Positions 9,275 through 17,369 of a stretch of DNA of 28,479 nucleotides are shown piece after piece. Position 1 is the first letter of the stretch, and each line of letters begins with the position of its first letter. The position numbers were made by a program, and so were the translations under genes. Origin of the DNA: J084 sp964471405 (GTDB taxonomy: Bacteria; Pseudomonadota; Alphaproteobacteria; Sphingomonadales; Rhodothalassiaceae); contig CAYYGH010000040.1 in NCBI GenBank assembly GCA_964471405.1, forward strand, positions 1 through 28,479, written 5' to 3'. The notes beneath the pieces are model-generated. The model had not been told where the DNA came from. It was given only the letters and a program-made list of their open reading frames with translations, and did no database searches.

Positions 9275-9310
9275 AAGGGCGGCACCCTTGGTGGTGTCGC
9301 CCTTATTCTT
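9275..9310 (+). terminator. strong terminator after nrdJ
   Basis: AAGGGCGGCACC (9275-9286) pairs over 12 bp (one G-T) with GGTGTCGCCCTT (9293-9304) around a 6-nt loop and is followed by ATTCTT. It lies 73 nt after the nrdJ stop and shields the downstream gene. Confidence 0.85.
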
Positions 9311-9337
9311 CCGGAGTGTCCCGGCCGACCCGGGCGA

Positions 9338-9357
9338 GGAATGCCGGGGAATGCCGG
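9338..9357. repeat. tandem 10-bp repeat
   Basis: GGAATGCCGG occurs twice in immediate tandem (9338-9347 and 9348-9357), between the nrdJ terminator and the GGDEF-EAL gene. A short hairpin, GGTGT/ACACC with GAAG loop, follows at 9361-9374. No function can be assigned. Confidence 0.6.
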
Positions 9358-9466
9358 CGGGGTGTGAAGACACCACCTGTCCGTGCCAAAAAAGGACGGT
9401 CTTCTCACCCGTTAACCAAGGATGTTTGAGCTTTCTTAAGAGCCGGGAAGGCACAAGGAGTGGGAA

Positions 9467-11365
9467 ATGGCGGTTCCCGAGTCCTGTGGTCTCAGGCGGG
9501 AACGCGCGCAGCAACCACGCAAAACGGCGGGGTGGATCGTGTTGCAGAAGCTTGGCGCATCATCTCTGGCGGGCGCTGATCCGGCGCACCCGCCTTCTCT
9601 GCCTTCTCCTCCCGCCCTGCCCGCTTCGCTGGAGGCTCTGCGTACGGCCGTCGAATGCTGGCCTGTGCCGGCTCTTCTGTGCGCACTGCCGGATGGAGAT
9701 CTGCCGCTGCAGGTGATCGCCTCCAGCCCCGAGGCGCACAAGCTGTTCATGACCACCCCTGCCGGTCTGCGCGGTGCCCTTGACCCGCCGGCCCGGCACG
9801 CTCTTGCGGCGGGTTTGCGGGCCTTGCGGGCGCGTCTGTCAAACGGAATGCATGAGGGACCGGAAGCCGCACCGGCCTCCGTGCTGCTGACCGTGGAAGA
9901 CTGGCTCATCCACGGCAGCCGGATCGATGGCGAAGACGCCGCATTCATTCTCCTCACATTCCTGGATCGGCAGGGTGATGACCGCCAGGGGGACGCGAGC
10001 GGCCGCCATGACGGGCGCAGTCAGGATGCCTTGACCGGCCTTCTGGACCGGGACGGTTTTCTGGCCGCCCTGGAAGCGGCCCTTCAGCCGGTCCGGCAAG
10101 AGGGCGAAGAGACGGCCGCGCGTGCGGAATGTGCGGTGGTGGTGATCAATCTCGACCGCTTCCAGCGGGTCAACGAAAGCTTCGGCCATGCCCGCGGTGA
10201 CAGTGTGCTGGCCGGCATTGCGCAGCGACTTGCCGCTCTGGCCTCCGATTCGCTGGCGATCGGGCGGCTCAATGGCGATGAATTCGCGGTGCTTCTGAAG
10301 GCGCATGGCGATGTCGTGGCAGCCGCGCGCAGCTGGGCGGAGCGCTTTCTGGAACTGATCGAGACGCCCTTCTCGATCGCCGAGGAAGAGGTGCATCTGT
10401 CGGCCTGCATCGGTATCGCCACCACGGCGACGGGCTCGCGTCATCCCACCGATCTGCTGCGGGATGCGGACGTCGCCGTGCATCGGGCGAAGGCGCGCGG
10501 GCGGGGCCAGATCGAGCTTTATGTCCGTGAGCGGCGGGTTCTGCCCCTCTCGCCCCTCCAGCTGGAAGCGGCACTAAGACGCGCCCTGCGCACGGGCGAG
10601 GGGCTGACCCTCGCCTATCAGCCGATCGTGGAACTCGACACGAGCCGCATTATCGGCTTCGAGGCGCTGGCCCGATGGCTCCATCCCTCGCTTGGCCCCA
10701 TTCCGCCCGGAGAATTCATCCCGATTGCGGAGGATGCGGGACTCATCGATGATCTGGGTGAATGGGCCCTGGATGAGGCCTGTGCCACGCTTGCCGAATG
10801 GCGGCGGAAGTTCGCCTCGGCCCGGCGCCTGTCGGTGTCCGTCAATGTCTCGGGACATCAGTTCCAGGACCCCGGCTTCGCCCGACGGGTCTGCGACCGG
10901 ATTGCCCGGCACGGCCTTGAAGGAGCCGCGGTGCGGCTGGAGATCACGGAAAGCGTGCTCATCCAGGATCCCGCGCTGGCCGCCGAGACCCTGACGGCTC
11001 TCAACGGGGACGGAGTCCTCATCGCCCTCGATGATTTCGGAACCGGCTACTCCTCCCTCAACTATCTGCACCGTTTTCCGATCTCGTTCGTGAAGATCGA
11101 CCGCAGCTTCTGCCTGGATCTCGAACAGGAACCGGAACGCCAGCGCCTGATCAAGGGCCTGGCTGCGCTTGCCGACACGCTGGGGCTCGTGCTGGTTGCC
11201 GAGGGGATCGAACGCCACGCCCAGCAGAATCTGCTGCGCCGGCTGGGCTGTCGTCTGGGCCAGGGATATCATTTCTCGCGGCCTCTGCCTGCGGCCGAAG
11301 CGCTTGCGCTTTACATGCGCGAGGAGCGCGATGCGCCCCCTCGGAGGACATCGGCCGCCTCCTGA
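9467..11365 (+). CDS. GGDEF-EAL cyclic-di-GMP signalling protein
   Basis: A 632-residue cytosolic protein predicted to make and/or break cyclic-di-GMP. Residues ~60-170 look like a divergent PAS-type sensor (WPVPALLCALPDGDLPLQV to AAFILLTFLD). The GGDEF domain spans ~188-355; its signature is NGDEF (269-273), with INLDRFQRVNESFG upstream, so the first Gly is Asn and cyclase activity is uncertain. The EAL domain spans ~365-620 and has an intact FEALARW (EAL 399-401), NVSGHQF, LEITES, DDFGTGYSSL, VKIDRSF and VAEGIE, all expected of an active phosphodiesterase. The ATG at 9467 has AAGGAG 6 nt upstream. No membrane segment is evident, so the N-terminus probably senses a cytosolic signal. It is monocistronic between the nrdJ terminator and the next ribosome site. 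Confidence 0.93.
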   Translation: MAVPESCGLRRERAQQPRKTAGWIVLQKLGASSLAGADPAHPPSLPSPPALPASLEALRTAVECWPVPALLCALPDGDLPLQVIASSPEAHKLFMTTPAGLRGALDPPARHALAAGLRALRARLSNGMHEGPEAAPASVLLTVEDWLIHGSRIDGEDAAFILLTFLDRQGDDRQGDASGRHDGRSQDALTGLLDRDGFLAALEAALQPVRQEGEETAARAECAVVVINLDRFQRVNESFGHARGDSVLAGIAQRLAALASDSLAIGRLNGDEFAVLLKAHGDVVAAARSWAERFLELIETPFSIAEEEVHLSACIGIATTATGSRHPTDLLRDADVAVHRAKARGRGQIELYVRERRVLPLSPLQLEAALRRALRTGEGLTLAYQPIVELDTSRIIGFEALARWLHPSLGPIPPGEFIPIAEDAGLIDDLGEWALDEACATLAEWRRKFASARRLSVSVNVSGHQFQDPGFARRVCDRIARHGLEGAAVRLEITESVLIQDPALAAETLTALNGDGVLIALDDFGTGYSSLNYLHRFPISFVKIDRSFCLDLEQEPERQRLIKGLAALADTLGLVLVAEGIERHAQQNLLRRLGCRLGQGYHFSRPLPAAEALALYMREERDAPPRRTSAAS

Positions 11366-11458
11366 TGTCTTGAAACCTCTTTCCTGCTCCTCATATCAGC
11401 ACACGAACGGGCACAGGACTTCTGCGCCCGGCGAGAGCAGCAATCGGAGGAACGAACC

Positions 11459-12389
11459 ATGGCGGAGCAGGACGCAGCAGCATCCGGGCCAGAAACGGAA
11501 GAAGCACAAGATCAGGCAACGCCGGCGGAGAGGCCTGCTGCGGCGGACGAATCCGCCAAGACAGCCAGGACGGCAAGCCGGCGCAAGAAGAGCACGAGCG
11601 GCAGCACGACGCGCAAGACGCGCCGGTCGGCCGCATCAGGCAAGTCCCGCAAAACGGCCGCACGCACGGCTGGCCGCAGCACCACGGGCAGCCAGGATGC
11701 CGATGCTTCCGCTGCTGGTGAGGGCGCGGATCCGGCGGCGGCAACCGCCCGCAAGAAGCAGTCTGCGCGGCTGAAGGACGACCTTGCCGAAACCGTCGGC
11801 GAGATCGCCGAGGAGGTCAAGGAAAAGGNNNNNNNNNNNNNNNNNNNNNNNNNNNNNNNNNNNNNNNNNNNNNNNNNNNNNNNNNNNNNNNNNNNNNNNN
11901 NNNNNNNNNNNNNNNNNNNNNNNNNNNNCCGAGGAGGTCAAGGAAAAGGTCGAGGACCTCTCCGAAGAGGCCCGAGAGGCTCTGGAGAAGCTGCGGGCGG
12001 AAGCCCGGGAAAAGGGGCGCCGTGCAAAGGCGGAAACCGAAGACGTGCTCGCACGCGTCAAGCGTTCCAGCCGTGAGCTTTATGAACGCATGGGCGGATC
12101 CGAGCGGATCGTGCCGGTGCTCTGGCGGCTGGGGGCGTGGTTCGTTTTCGGTGCGCTCGCCGGGCTCGTGCTCGGCCTGGCCTTTACGATCGGTCTTGTC
12201 CAGATCCTCGTGCTCCTGATCAACGGGCGCCCCAATCCGCGGCTTGGAGACTGGCTGTCCTGGATGGGACGCTATCTCAATCAGATCCTGGACTATCTTA
12301 AGGCGGAAGGTGAAGCGCGCGCCCTGCCCTTCCCCTTCGGTCCCGCACCGGAAGCCGAGGAAGAAGACGGCGATCGGGCCGGCTCCTGA
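11459..12389 (+). CDS. Ala/Lys-rich DUF4389 membrane protein, interrupted by an assembly gap
   Basis: Two open segments flank a 100-N gap and I read them as one gene. The first 123 codons are low-complexity Ala/Ser/Thr/Lys/Arg (many KS, RK and TA pairs), then an amphipathic helix (LKDDLAETVGEIAEEVKEK). After the gap come AEEVKEKVEDLSEEAREALEKL, about 35 more charged helical residues and a DUF4389-like membrane domain (LYERMGGSERIVPVLWRLGAW to LGDWLSWMGRYLNQIL), with one or two membrane segments around LVLGLAFTIGLVQILVLLING. The C-terminus is acidic. GGAGG lies 8 nt ahead of the ATG. The two sides are out of frame only because the gap is a placeholder; its true length must be a multiple of three. 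Function is unknown; DUF4389 proteins are predicted integral membrane proteins. Confidence 0.75.
11808..11828 (+). repeat. left copy of a 21-bp repeat at the gap
   Basis: A 21-bp unit starting CCGAGGAGGTC and ending at the first N encodes most of the heptad AEEVKEK. An identical copy begins at the first base after the gap. Confidence 0.9.
11829..11928. other. assembly gap (100 N)
   Basis: Exactly 100 Ns, the conventional placeholder for a gap of unknown size. It lies inside a coding region and between two identical 21-bp sequences. Confidence 0.99.
11929..11949 (+). repeat. right copy of the 21-bp repeat at the gap
   Basis: Identical to 11808-11828. Joined end to end, the two copies would read KAEEVKEK in frame, as a perfect tandem heptad repeat. 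Confidence 0.9.
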
Positions 12390-12396
12390 AGGAGGC

Positions 12397-12410
12397 CGTG
12401 CGGCCGCACG
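12397..12410. other. 14-bp palindrome between convergent genes
   Basis: CGTGCGGCCGCACG is a perfect palindrome in the 39-bp space between the convergent DUF4389 and ydbT genes. It could act as a bidirectional transcription end, but no T-tract follows on either strand. Confidence 0.3.
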
Positions 12411-12428
12411 CGGCGTCCTGCTTGCCGT

Positions 12429-14036
12429 CTAATACCAGGGCCGGGGATCCCCGGCTGCCTGATGCAGAAGGCGGGCGGCCAGGCCATGGGCCTCGGCTGC
12501 GGGCAGATAGATGATCCCCGTGCGCAGACCGGCAAGGGCGATCGTCAGATGGGCCAGCTGCCGCCGCCGCAGCGCCGGTCCGGCCTGAAGGCGCACCCAT
12601 TGGGTCTTGAACGGCCGGAAGAGAACGATCCGTCGGCCCAGAAGGCCGCGGGTGGTCACGACGAGATCCGCTGCCAGGGCATGACCACGAGCCTGGCGCA
12701 GACGCCGCAGCACGAGATAGCTCAGCCCACCGACGGCAGTCGTCGTCCCTGCTCCCGCGGCAAGGGCCACCCCCGCCGCATGCGCCGGCAACAGAAGGCC
12801 GGCCAGTCCCGTCCCCGCTGCGGCCGCCAGCACAAGCGCATAGCGCATCCCATGCACCACGAGAAAGGGCTCCGGCCTTCTCATCGCCGGGAGCGGCCAG
12901 GAGGCGCCGGGCACAAGCGCGGCAAGAACGGCCCCCAGCTCCGCCTCGCGGATGGCGGGGATGATGAGCCTTTGTTGCCGCCTGCCCTTCTGCGCCTGAT
13001 TCTGCCGAAAGCCGCCGGCCTGGTGAAAGCGCAGTTCCCAGACCCCGAGCAGCCGGCCGATGACCGTCTGCCGCAGGGAGAGAGCCTGAAGTTTCGTCTT
13101 CGTGACCACGATCTCGCGCTTTTCAAGCAGGCCATGGCGCGCACGCCAGGCCCGCCCCTCGTCAACGAGAGCAAAGCCATGAAAGTGGACAAGGCTGCCC
13201 AGAACCGAAAGCAGCAGGATCACGGCAAGCAGCCCTCCCACGCCGCCCGCCACCAGAGCGGCCACCGCCGGCCAGGAAAGATCCGCAAGCGGGCCGAGCA
13301 GGGATTCCAGCAGGGCGACGAGAAGGCGCCCGGCCCTGTCCGGATTGCCCGCAAACAGCGATGCAAGAACACCGGCGAGCACCCAGGCGGTATTGCTGGC
13401 CAGCCCCTGGCGGATGAGGTCGCGGCTGGTGCGATGGACAAGAACGGCGCCTCGGCCTGCACAAGTCCCTCCCGCCTCGTCCGGGCGGGCGACCGGTGTC
13501 GCCCGGGAGTGCGCCTGCCCGTCGTGTCTATCCGCCTGCGGCAGCTGGGCGGCATGAACCCTGCGGGCGATGTCCTCGGCCAGGCTGCGGGAGATGGCGG
13601 GCAGAACGATCTCCGCCTGCTGGCTGCCGGCACTGTCAAGGGCAAGGGTGACAAGTCCGAAGGGGCGCAGATAGATCGGCGCGCTCATCCGCAGATTCTG
13701 GACCCGGGCGAAATCAAGATGCAGCCGTTCGCGCGAGAACACGCCCCGGCACAGCGTGATTGCCCGGTCGTCGAGCGCATAGCGGAAGTGCCACCACTGC
13801 AGAATGCCGCCGGCAACCAGCACAAGGCCCAGCCCCAGCCCAAGCCACAGCCACACGAGCCCATGCGGGTCGGCGGTGAAATGCACGGCCGCCGCCATGC
13901 CGGCGAAGGCCTGCCAGCCTTGACGCACCAGGGCCACCGCCCCCTTGATGACAAGCGGCAGCACCGCCAGCGGTGCGAGGCGCCGCCAGTTGTTCTGCGA
14001 TGGCGTATGCGTCTCTGCCTGCCGCTGCTTCGTCAT
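12429..14036 (-). CDS. PH-domain membrane protein, YdbT family
   Basis: About 535 residues with repeated bacterial PH (bPH_2) domains, each next to a pair of membrane segments. Domain 1 is at ~85-150 (YALDDRAITLCRGVFSRERLHLDFARVQNLR), domain 2 near the middle (GFALVDEGRAWRARHGLLEKREIVVTKTKLQALSL) and domain 3 at the C-terminus (LVVTTRGLLGRRIVLFRPFKTQWVRLQ). Long hydrophobic helices precede each. In Bacillus, YdbS and YdbT are linked to resistance to an antimicrobial compound; the biochemical role is unknown. The ATG at 14036 has AAGG close upstream; an ATG at 14051 would overlap the ydbS stop (ATGA) and add five residues. It is second in a two-gene operon. Confidence 0.85.
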   Translation of the reverse strand: MTKQRQAETHTPSQNNWRRLAPLAVLPLVIKGAVALVRQGWQAFAGMAAAVHFTADPHGLVWLWLGLGLGLVLVAGGILQWWHFRYALDDRAITLCRGVFSRERLHLDFARVQNLRMSAPIYLRPFGLVTLALDSAGSQQAEIVLPAISRSLAEDIARRVHAAQLPQADRHDGQAHSRATPVARPDEAGGTCAGRGAVLVHRTSRDLIRQGLASNTAWVLAGVLASLFAGNPDRAGRLLVALLESLLGPLADLSWPAVAALVAGGVGGLLAVILLLSVLGSLVHFHGFALVDEGRAWRARHGLLEKREIVVTKTKLQALSLRQTVIGRLLGVWELRFHQAGGFRQNQAQKGRRQQRLIIPAIREAELGAVLAALVPGASWPLPAMRRPEPFLVVHGMRYALVLAAAAGTGLAGLLLPAHAAGVALAAGAGTTTAVGGLSYLVLRRLRQARGHALAADLVVTTRGLLGRRIVLFRPFKTQWVRLQAGPALRRRQLAHLTIALAGLRTGIIYLPAAEAHGLAARLLHQAAGDPRPWY

Positions 14037-14047
14037 CGAACCTTGCC

Positions 14048-14596
14048 TCATGGCTGATGGTGTCCGTCGCCGTCCCTGTCCCTGTTGCGCATGTGCTGAA
14101 GGATGGTGTGTTCCAGGGCTTCCGCCCCTGCGGCCGACAGCCCCGGAATCGTGCAATCGGCACTGGATGCTCCGGCCGTATAGATCAGCAGGCTGCTCAA
14201 TCCCCACAGCCGCTCCACCGGTCCCTGCCGCCGGGCCAGATGCTGGATGCGGGAAAAGGGAATCATCAGCTCCCGCTGCCAGAGCACGCCGGTCCGGAAC
14301 TGGATGCCGTCCTCCGTCAGCCTGTATCCCATGCGCCGCATCAGGGCGCGCGTATGGAAAAGGGCAACCACGAGCGCAAGCAACGGCAGCCCCGCCGCCG
14401 GCACGAGGGCTGCATCATGCGCCTGTGAGAAGAAGAGGGAGCCGGCAATGATGAGCGCGATCACGCTGTAGGTGAGGACCTGCTCCATGACCCGCACGGC
14501 CGCATAGCCGCTCTCCGGCCTCTGCCACCCGTTCCCCTCGCCGGCACCGGCCGCCGGATCCGCGGCGACCGCCTTCCGCTCCCTGCCATCCGTCAT
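14048..14596 (-). CDS. PH-domain membrane protein, YdbS family
   Basis: 182 residues. Two membrane segments (about 37-56 and 62-80) are followed by one bPH_2 domain (GYRLTEDGIQFRTGVLWQRE, then IPFSRIQHLARRQGPVERLWGLSSLLIYT). That domain is the usual YdbS core, where FSRIQ and the GP-x-ER-x-WGL patch are conserved. The ATG at 14596 is preferred because GGGAGG lies 9 nt upstream; the frame stays open further upstream without a better site. The C-terminal RNRDRDGDGHH tail is unusually charged. It is the first gene of the ydbS-ydbT unit; the two proteins probably form a membrane complex. Confidence 0.85.
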   Translation of the reverse strand: MTDGRERKAVAADPAAGAGEGNGWQRPESGYAAVRVMEQVLTYSVIALIIAGSLFFSQAHDAALVPAAGLPLLALVVALFHTRALMRRMGYRLTEDGIQFRTGVLWQRELMIPFSRIQHLARRQGPVERLWGLSSLLIYTAGASSADCTIPGLSAAGAEALEHTILQHMRNRDRDGDGHHQP

Positions 14597-14734
14597 GGTC
14601 GGCATCCTCCCGCCCCTTGCCGCAGCTGCGACAATCTGCCGCCTCAGGAAGCGGTCATGACATGCTCCGGGATGGCGGGCAAGGCCTCTTCCTGGCGCCG
14701 GCACCACGAGAAGAGCGGGCGGCATGAAGATAAA

Positions 14735-14748
14735 GACTAAAAAAAGTC
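14735..14748 (-). terminator. weak terminator candidate after merA
   Basis: GACT and AGTC flank an A/T run. On the minus strand this reads as a short 4-bp stem followed by TTTATCTT, 14 nt past the merA stop. The stem is too short to be sure; it could equally be part of the ydbS promoter region. Confidence 0.25.
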
Positions 14749-14761
14749 GCTCTCCCCCTCA

Positions 14762-16225
14762 TCAACCGGCACAGCAGGAGAGCTTGGCGACATCCTTCGT
14801 AAATGTCTGGGCGGCAAGCTTGAGGCCCTCGACCAGAGTCAGATAGGGAAAGATCGTCTCGGCCAGATCCGCAACCCGCATGCCGGTCTTGATCGCCAAA
14901 GCCGCCGTCTGGATCGTGTCCGCCCCATGGGGAGCGGCGATCTGGGCGCCAAGCAGACGCTCGCTGTCGGCCTCGGCAACAAGCTTGATCACGCCGCGCG
15001 TATCCCGGGCCACCAGCGCGCGCGGCACCTCATCGAGCGGCAGGACCCGGCTGACGACCGCATGACCGGCTGCGCGGGCCGCCTCCTCGCTCAGGCCGAC
15101 AGCCGCAATTTCCGGATCGGTAAACACCACCCAGGGCATCGCATGATTGTCATAGCGATGGCGATTGCCGCCGAGGGCGTTCAAGGCCGCAATGCGGGCG
15201 CCATGGGCCGCCATGTAGACGAAGGGGTCGCGATCGGTGACATCGCCGGCCGCGTAGATTCCGGGGCGCGTGGTCTGCATATGGGCATCCACCCGGATCC
15301 GGCCGTCCGCCCTTGTGGCAATGCCCATCTCTTCCAGCCCCAGCCCCTCCGTATTGGCGCGGCGGCCGGCGGCCACCAGCAGCGCATCGGCCGTCAGCTG
15401 AAACCGGTGCCCACCCTGGTCGAGATCCAGCGTGACCCGACCGCCGCTGCCGGAGACCGCCACTACCTGCGTCTCCTCATGAAGCACGATATCCTCCGCC
15501 TGGAAGGCCTTCCGCAGGACGCTGCGGATCTCCGGCTCGGCCGCAGCCAGGATCGGTGCCATGTCGACGATGGTGACCCGGGCGCCGAACCGGCGAAAGG
15601 CCTGCGCCAGCTCGCAGCCGATGTAGCCGCCGCCGAGGACGACGAGATGCGCCGGCAGCCGGTCAAGAGACAGAGCCGTGGTGCTGGTCAGATAGGGCAC
15701 CTCCGCAAGGCCGGGAATGGCCGGAATGGCGGGCCGGGCGCCGGTGGCGATAATGACGCGGGGACATCTGACGATCTCGTCGCCGATGGCCACGCCGCCA
15801 TCGACCAGCCGCGCCCGCCCCTCGCGATAGGTGATGGTGGGATAGGCCGGCAGCAGATCCACATACTTCTTCCGGCGCAAAGCGGCGACCAGCTCGTCCT
15901 TCTGGGCCACCAGCGCCGACCAGTCCACAAGACGCCCCTCGGTCCGGATGCCGGCAAAGCGGCGGGCATGGCGGACAGCGTGAAGAGCTTCGGCGGCCCG
16001 GATCAAGGCCTTGGACGGCACACAGCCGATGTTGACGCAGGTGCCACCGATCGTCCCGTCACCGATGAGCAGGACGCGGGCTCCCTGCTCGGCCGCCGTG
16101 ATCGCGGCGGAAAACCCAGCCGATCCGGCTCCGCAGACGACGAGGTCGACGTCTGCACCCGCCGTACCGCAGCCGCAGGAGGCGGAAGCCGCCGTCCGGT
16201 CTCCATCCTTGCCGTTTCGGGTCAT
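14762..16225 (-). CDS. merA: mercury(II) reductase MerA
   Basis: A cytosolic FAD/NADPH disulfide oxidoreductase that reduces Hg(II) to volatile Hg(0). At 487 residues it is the core form without the N-terminal HMA (MerP-like) domain; a short CGCG (C17, C19) stands there instead. The FAD fold begins VVCGAGSAGFSAA (~30-42). The redox-active pair is in GTCVNIGCVPSK (C63, C68). The NAD(P) fold is at VVLGGGYIGCELAQAF. The C-terminus FPYLTLVEGLKLAAQTF, ending LSCCAG, carries the vicinal C484-C485 pair and the conserved Tyr, which separate MerA from dihydrolipoamide dehydrogenase. The ATG has AAAGGA 8 nt upstream. It is the last gene of merTPA. Confidence 0.97.
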   Translation of the reverse strand: MTRNGKDGDRTAASASCGCGTAGADVDLVVCGAGSAGFSAAITAAEQGARVLLIGDGTIGGTCVNIGCVPSKALIRAAEALHAVRHARRFAGIRTEGRLVDWSALVAQKDELVAALRRKKYVDLLPAYPTITYREGRARLVDGGVAIGDEIVRCPRVIIATGARPAIPAIPGLAEVPYLTSTTALSLDRLPAHLVVLGGGYIGCELAQAFRRFGARVTIVDMAPILAAAEPEIRSVLRKAFQAEDIVLHEETQVVAVSGSGGRVTLDLDQGGHRFQLTADALLVAAGRRANTEGLGLEEMGIATRADGRIRVDAHMQTTRPGIYAAGDVTDRDPFVYMAAHGARIAALNALGGNRHRYDNHAMPWVVFTDPEIAAVGLSEEAARAAGHAVVSRVLPLDEVPRALVARDTRGVIKLVAEADSERLLGAQIAAPHGADTIQTAALAIKTGMRVADLAETIFPYLTLVEGLKLAAQTFTKDVAKLSCCAG

Positions 16226-16351
16226 GGCCCGCGTCCTTTCCTGTCTGAAATCAGGCGGCAGATCATGGGGGGATGGCCGCTCCCCTCCCCCGCTTCCGGA
16301 GCGTGGACCGGATGTGCCTGCCGATCGTCCCGGCTGATGCAGCGGATGCCG

Positions 16352-16684
16352 TCAGCGGCGGTCCGCCGGCGTTTCCTTGCGCAGGGGCGTTGCCGGATAG
16401 CCGTGCTCGGTGCTGGCCCTGGCAATGGCGGCCGGAGTGGTCCGGGCGTCATCATAGACCACGACAGCCTCCTTTTTCTCGAAGGAGACCGAGACGGTCT
16501 TCACCCCCTCCACCCCCTCCATCGCCTTCTTGACGATGAAGGGACAGGAGGCGCAGGTCATGTTCTCGATCCTGAATGTGACCCTGCGTTCCTTGGCGAT
16601 GGCCCCAGCGAGACCAAGACCGGTCAGAACGCCGGCCATGGCCAGGACGGCCAGGCCTCTGCCGATCCGTTTCATCATGCTCAT
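16352..16684 (-). CDS. merP: periplasmic mercury-binding protein MerP
   Basis: 110 residues with an N-terminal signal peptide (about 1-30, ending AGAIA) and one HMA fold. It binds Hg(II) in the periplasm and passes it to MerT. The metal motif NMTCASC places Cys at 44 and 47, followed by PFIVKKAMEGVEGVKTVSVSFEKKEAVVVYDD, which is typical of MerP. It lies 45 nt after merT and 126 nt before merA on the same strand. GGGAAA precedes the ATG at a workable distance. The basic C-terminal tail (RKETPADRR) is slightly longer than usual. Confidence 0.95.
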   Translation of the reverse strand: MSMMKRIGRGLAVLAMAGVLTGLGLAGAIAKERRVTFRIENMTCASCPFIVKKAMEGVEGVKTVSVSFEKKEAVVVYDDARTTPAAIARASTEHGYPATPLRKETPADRR

Positions 16685-16729
16685 CGTCGTTTCCCTTCCT
16701 TCCTCTTCCTGCCGCCCTTTGCCGCTCCT

Positions 16730-17101
16730 TCAGCCGAGGATGAGCGGAACCAGCCAGTCCCAGATCGCCGCCAGCAGAGTGAGAGCGGCCGAGATCCACA
16801 GAACGATGCGAGTCACCCGCTGCGAGGCCGGCGTGCTGCATGCATCACCATCCGCACAGACCGGCCGACGGAAATGGATCTGATAAAAGCCGATTGCCAG
16901 CATGAGGACGGCAAAACCCAGAAAGGCGGGCTTGTAGGGGGCAAGCGCCGTCAGATTCCCGATCCAGGCGCCCGTAATGCCCAGAAAGAACAGCAGGAGC
17001 GGCAGAACGCAGCAGCTGGAGGCCAGCAGAGCCGCCACCAGCGCCGTCCAGCCGCTTGCAGCCGCCATGTCCCGACCGCCGCTGCCTTGGCCTGTCGTCA
17101 T
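16730..17101 (-). CDS. merT: mercuric ion transporter MerT
   Basis: An inner-membrane transporter that carries Hg(II) from MerP to cytosolic MerA. With the ATG at 17101 (AAGG 8 nt upstream) it has 123 residues, near the family's ~116. TM1 contains the vicinal pair C30-C31 (ASSCCVLPLLLFFLG). GAWIGNLTALAPYKP is the family hallmark after it. The cytosolic loop carries C82 and C88 (PVCADGDAC) before TM3 (IVLWISAALTLLAAIW). Upstream in-frame ATGs at 17134 and 17221 exist but have poorer ribosome sites and would give an atypical long N-terminus. It is the first gene of the merTPA operon, about 160 nt from the mer promoter. merC, merF and merB are absent. Confidence 0.94.
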   Translation of the reverse strand: MTTGQGSGGRDMAAASGWTALVAALLASSCCVLPLLLFFLGITGAWIGNLTALAPYKPAFLGFAVLMLAIGFYQIHFRRPVCADGDACSTPASQRVTRIVLWISAALTLLAAIWDWLVPLILG

Positions 17102-17259
17102 CGTTTCCGCCTTTCCCGTCTGCTCGTGGCCCATCGCCTCACCCACCCCCTCAAGATTGCTCACCGGCCCGGTATCACCTCCTCCCGTTCTTCCGGCAAC
17201 CGCGATCCGCCACACGGCCATCTCGCTGCCGGGACCGGGAACTTTCGAGTCGCCTTTTC

Positions 17260-17290
17260 CGTCTAATCCCTGTAGAAGCTACAGGGTCAA
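17260..17290 (-). promoter_or_regulatory. mer operator-promoter (MerR-type, 19-bp spacer)
   Basis: On the minus strand, TTGACC (17290-17285) and TAGACG (17265-17260) are separated by 19 bp. The perfect dyad CCCTGTAG-AAG-CTACAGGG (17268-17286) sits between and partly over them. An over-long 19-bp spacer filled by a dyad is the hallmark of promoters that MerR-family activators unwind. It points toward merTPA and lies about 80 bp from the merR start, so MerR probably also controls its own transcription from here. Confidence 0.93.
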
Positions 17291-17369
17291 GCCTTTCCTA
17301 TCCTTCCTCGCGGTGGATGGGGTCGGCCTGCCCATCGCATGGCCTCAAGAGGGACGAAGGGGAAATCGG

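Noticed and set aside
9410..9440. CtrA site (TTAACC...TGTTT) ahead of the GGDEF-EAL gene
   Set aside because: The second half-site does not match TTAA/TTAAC.
5495..9514. A 1,339-residue open frame antisense to nrdJ
   Set aside because: It is the mirror of a GC-rich gene with strong third-position bias: composition is His/Gly/Ala/Leu-rich, no domain is recognisable, and nrdJ on the other strand is unambiguous.
14927..17266. Long plus-strand open frame across merA, merP and merT
   Set aside because: It crosses three well-identified minus-strand genes and their intergenic spaces and has no domain features.
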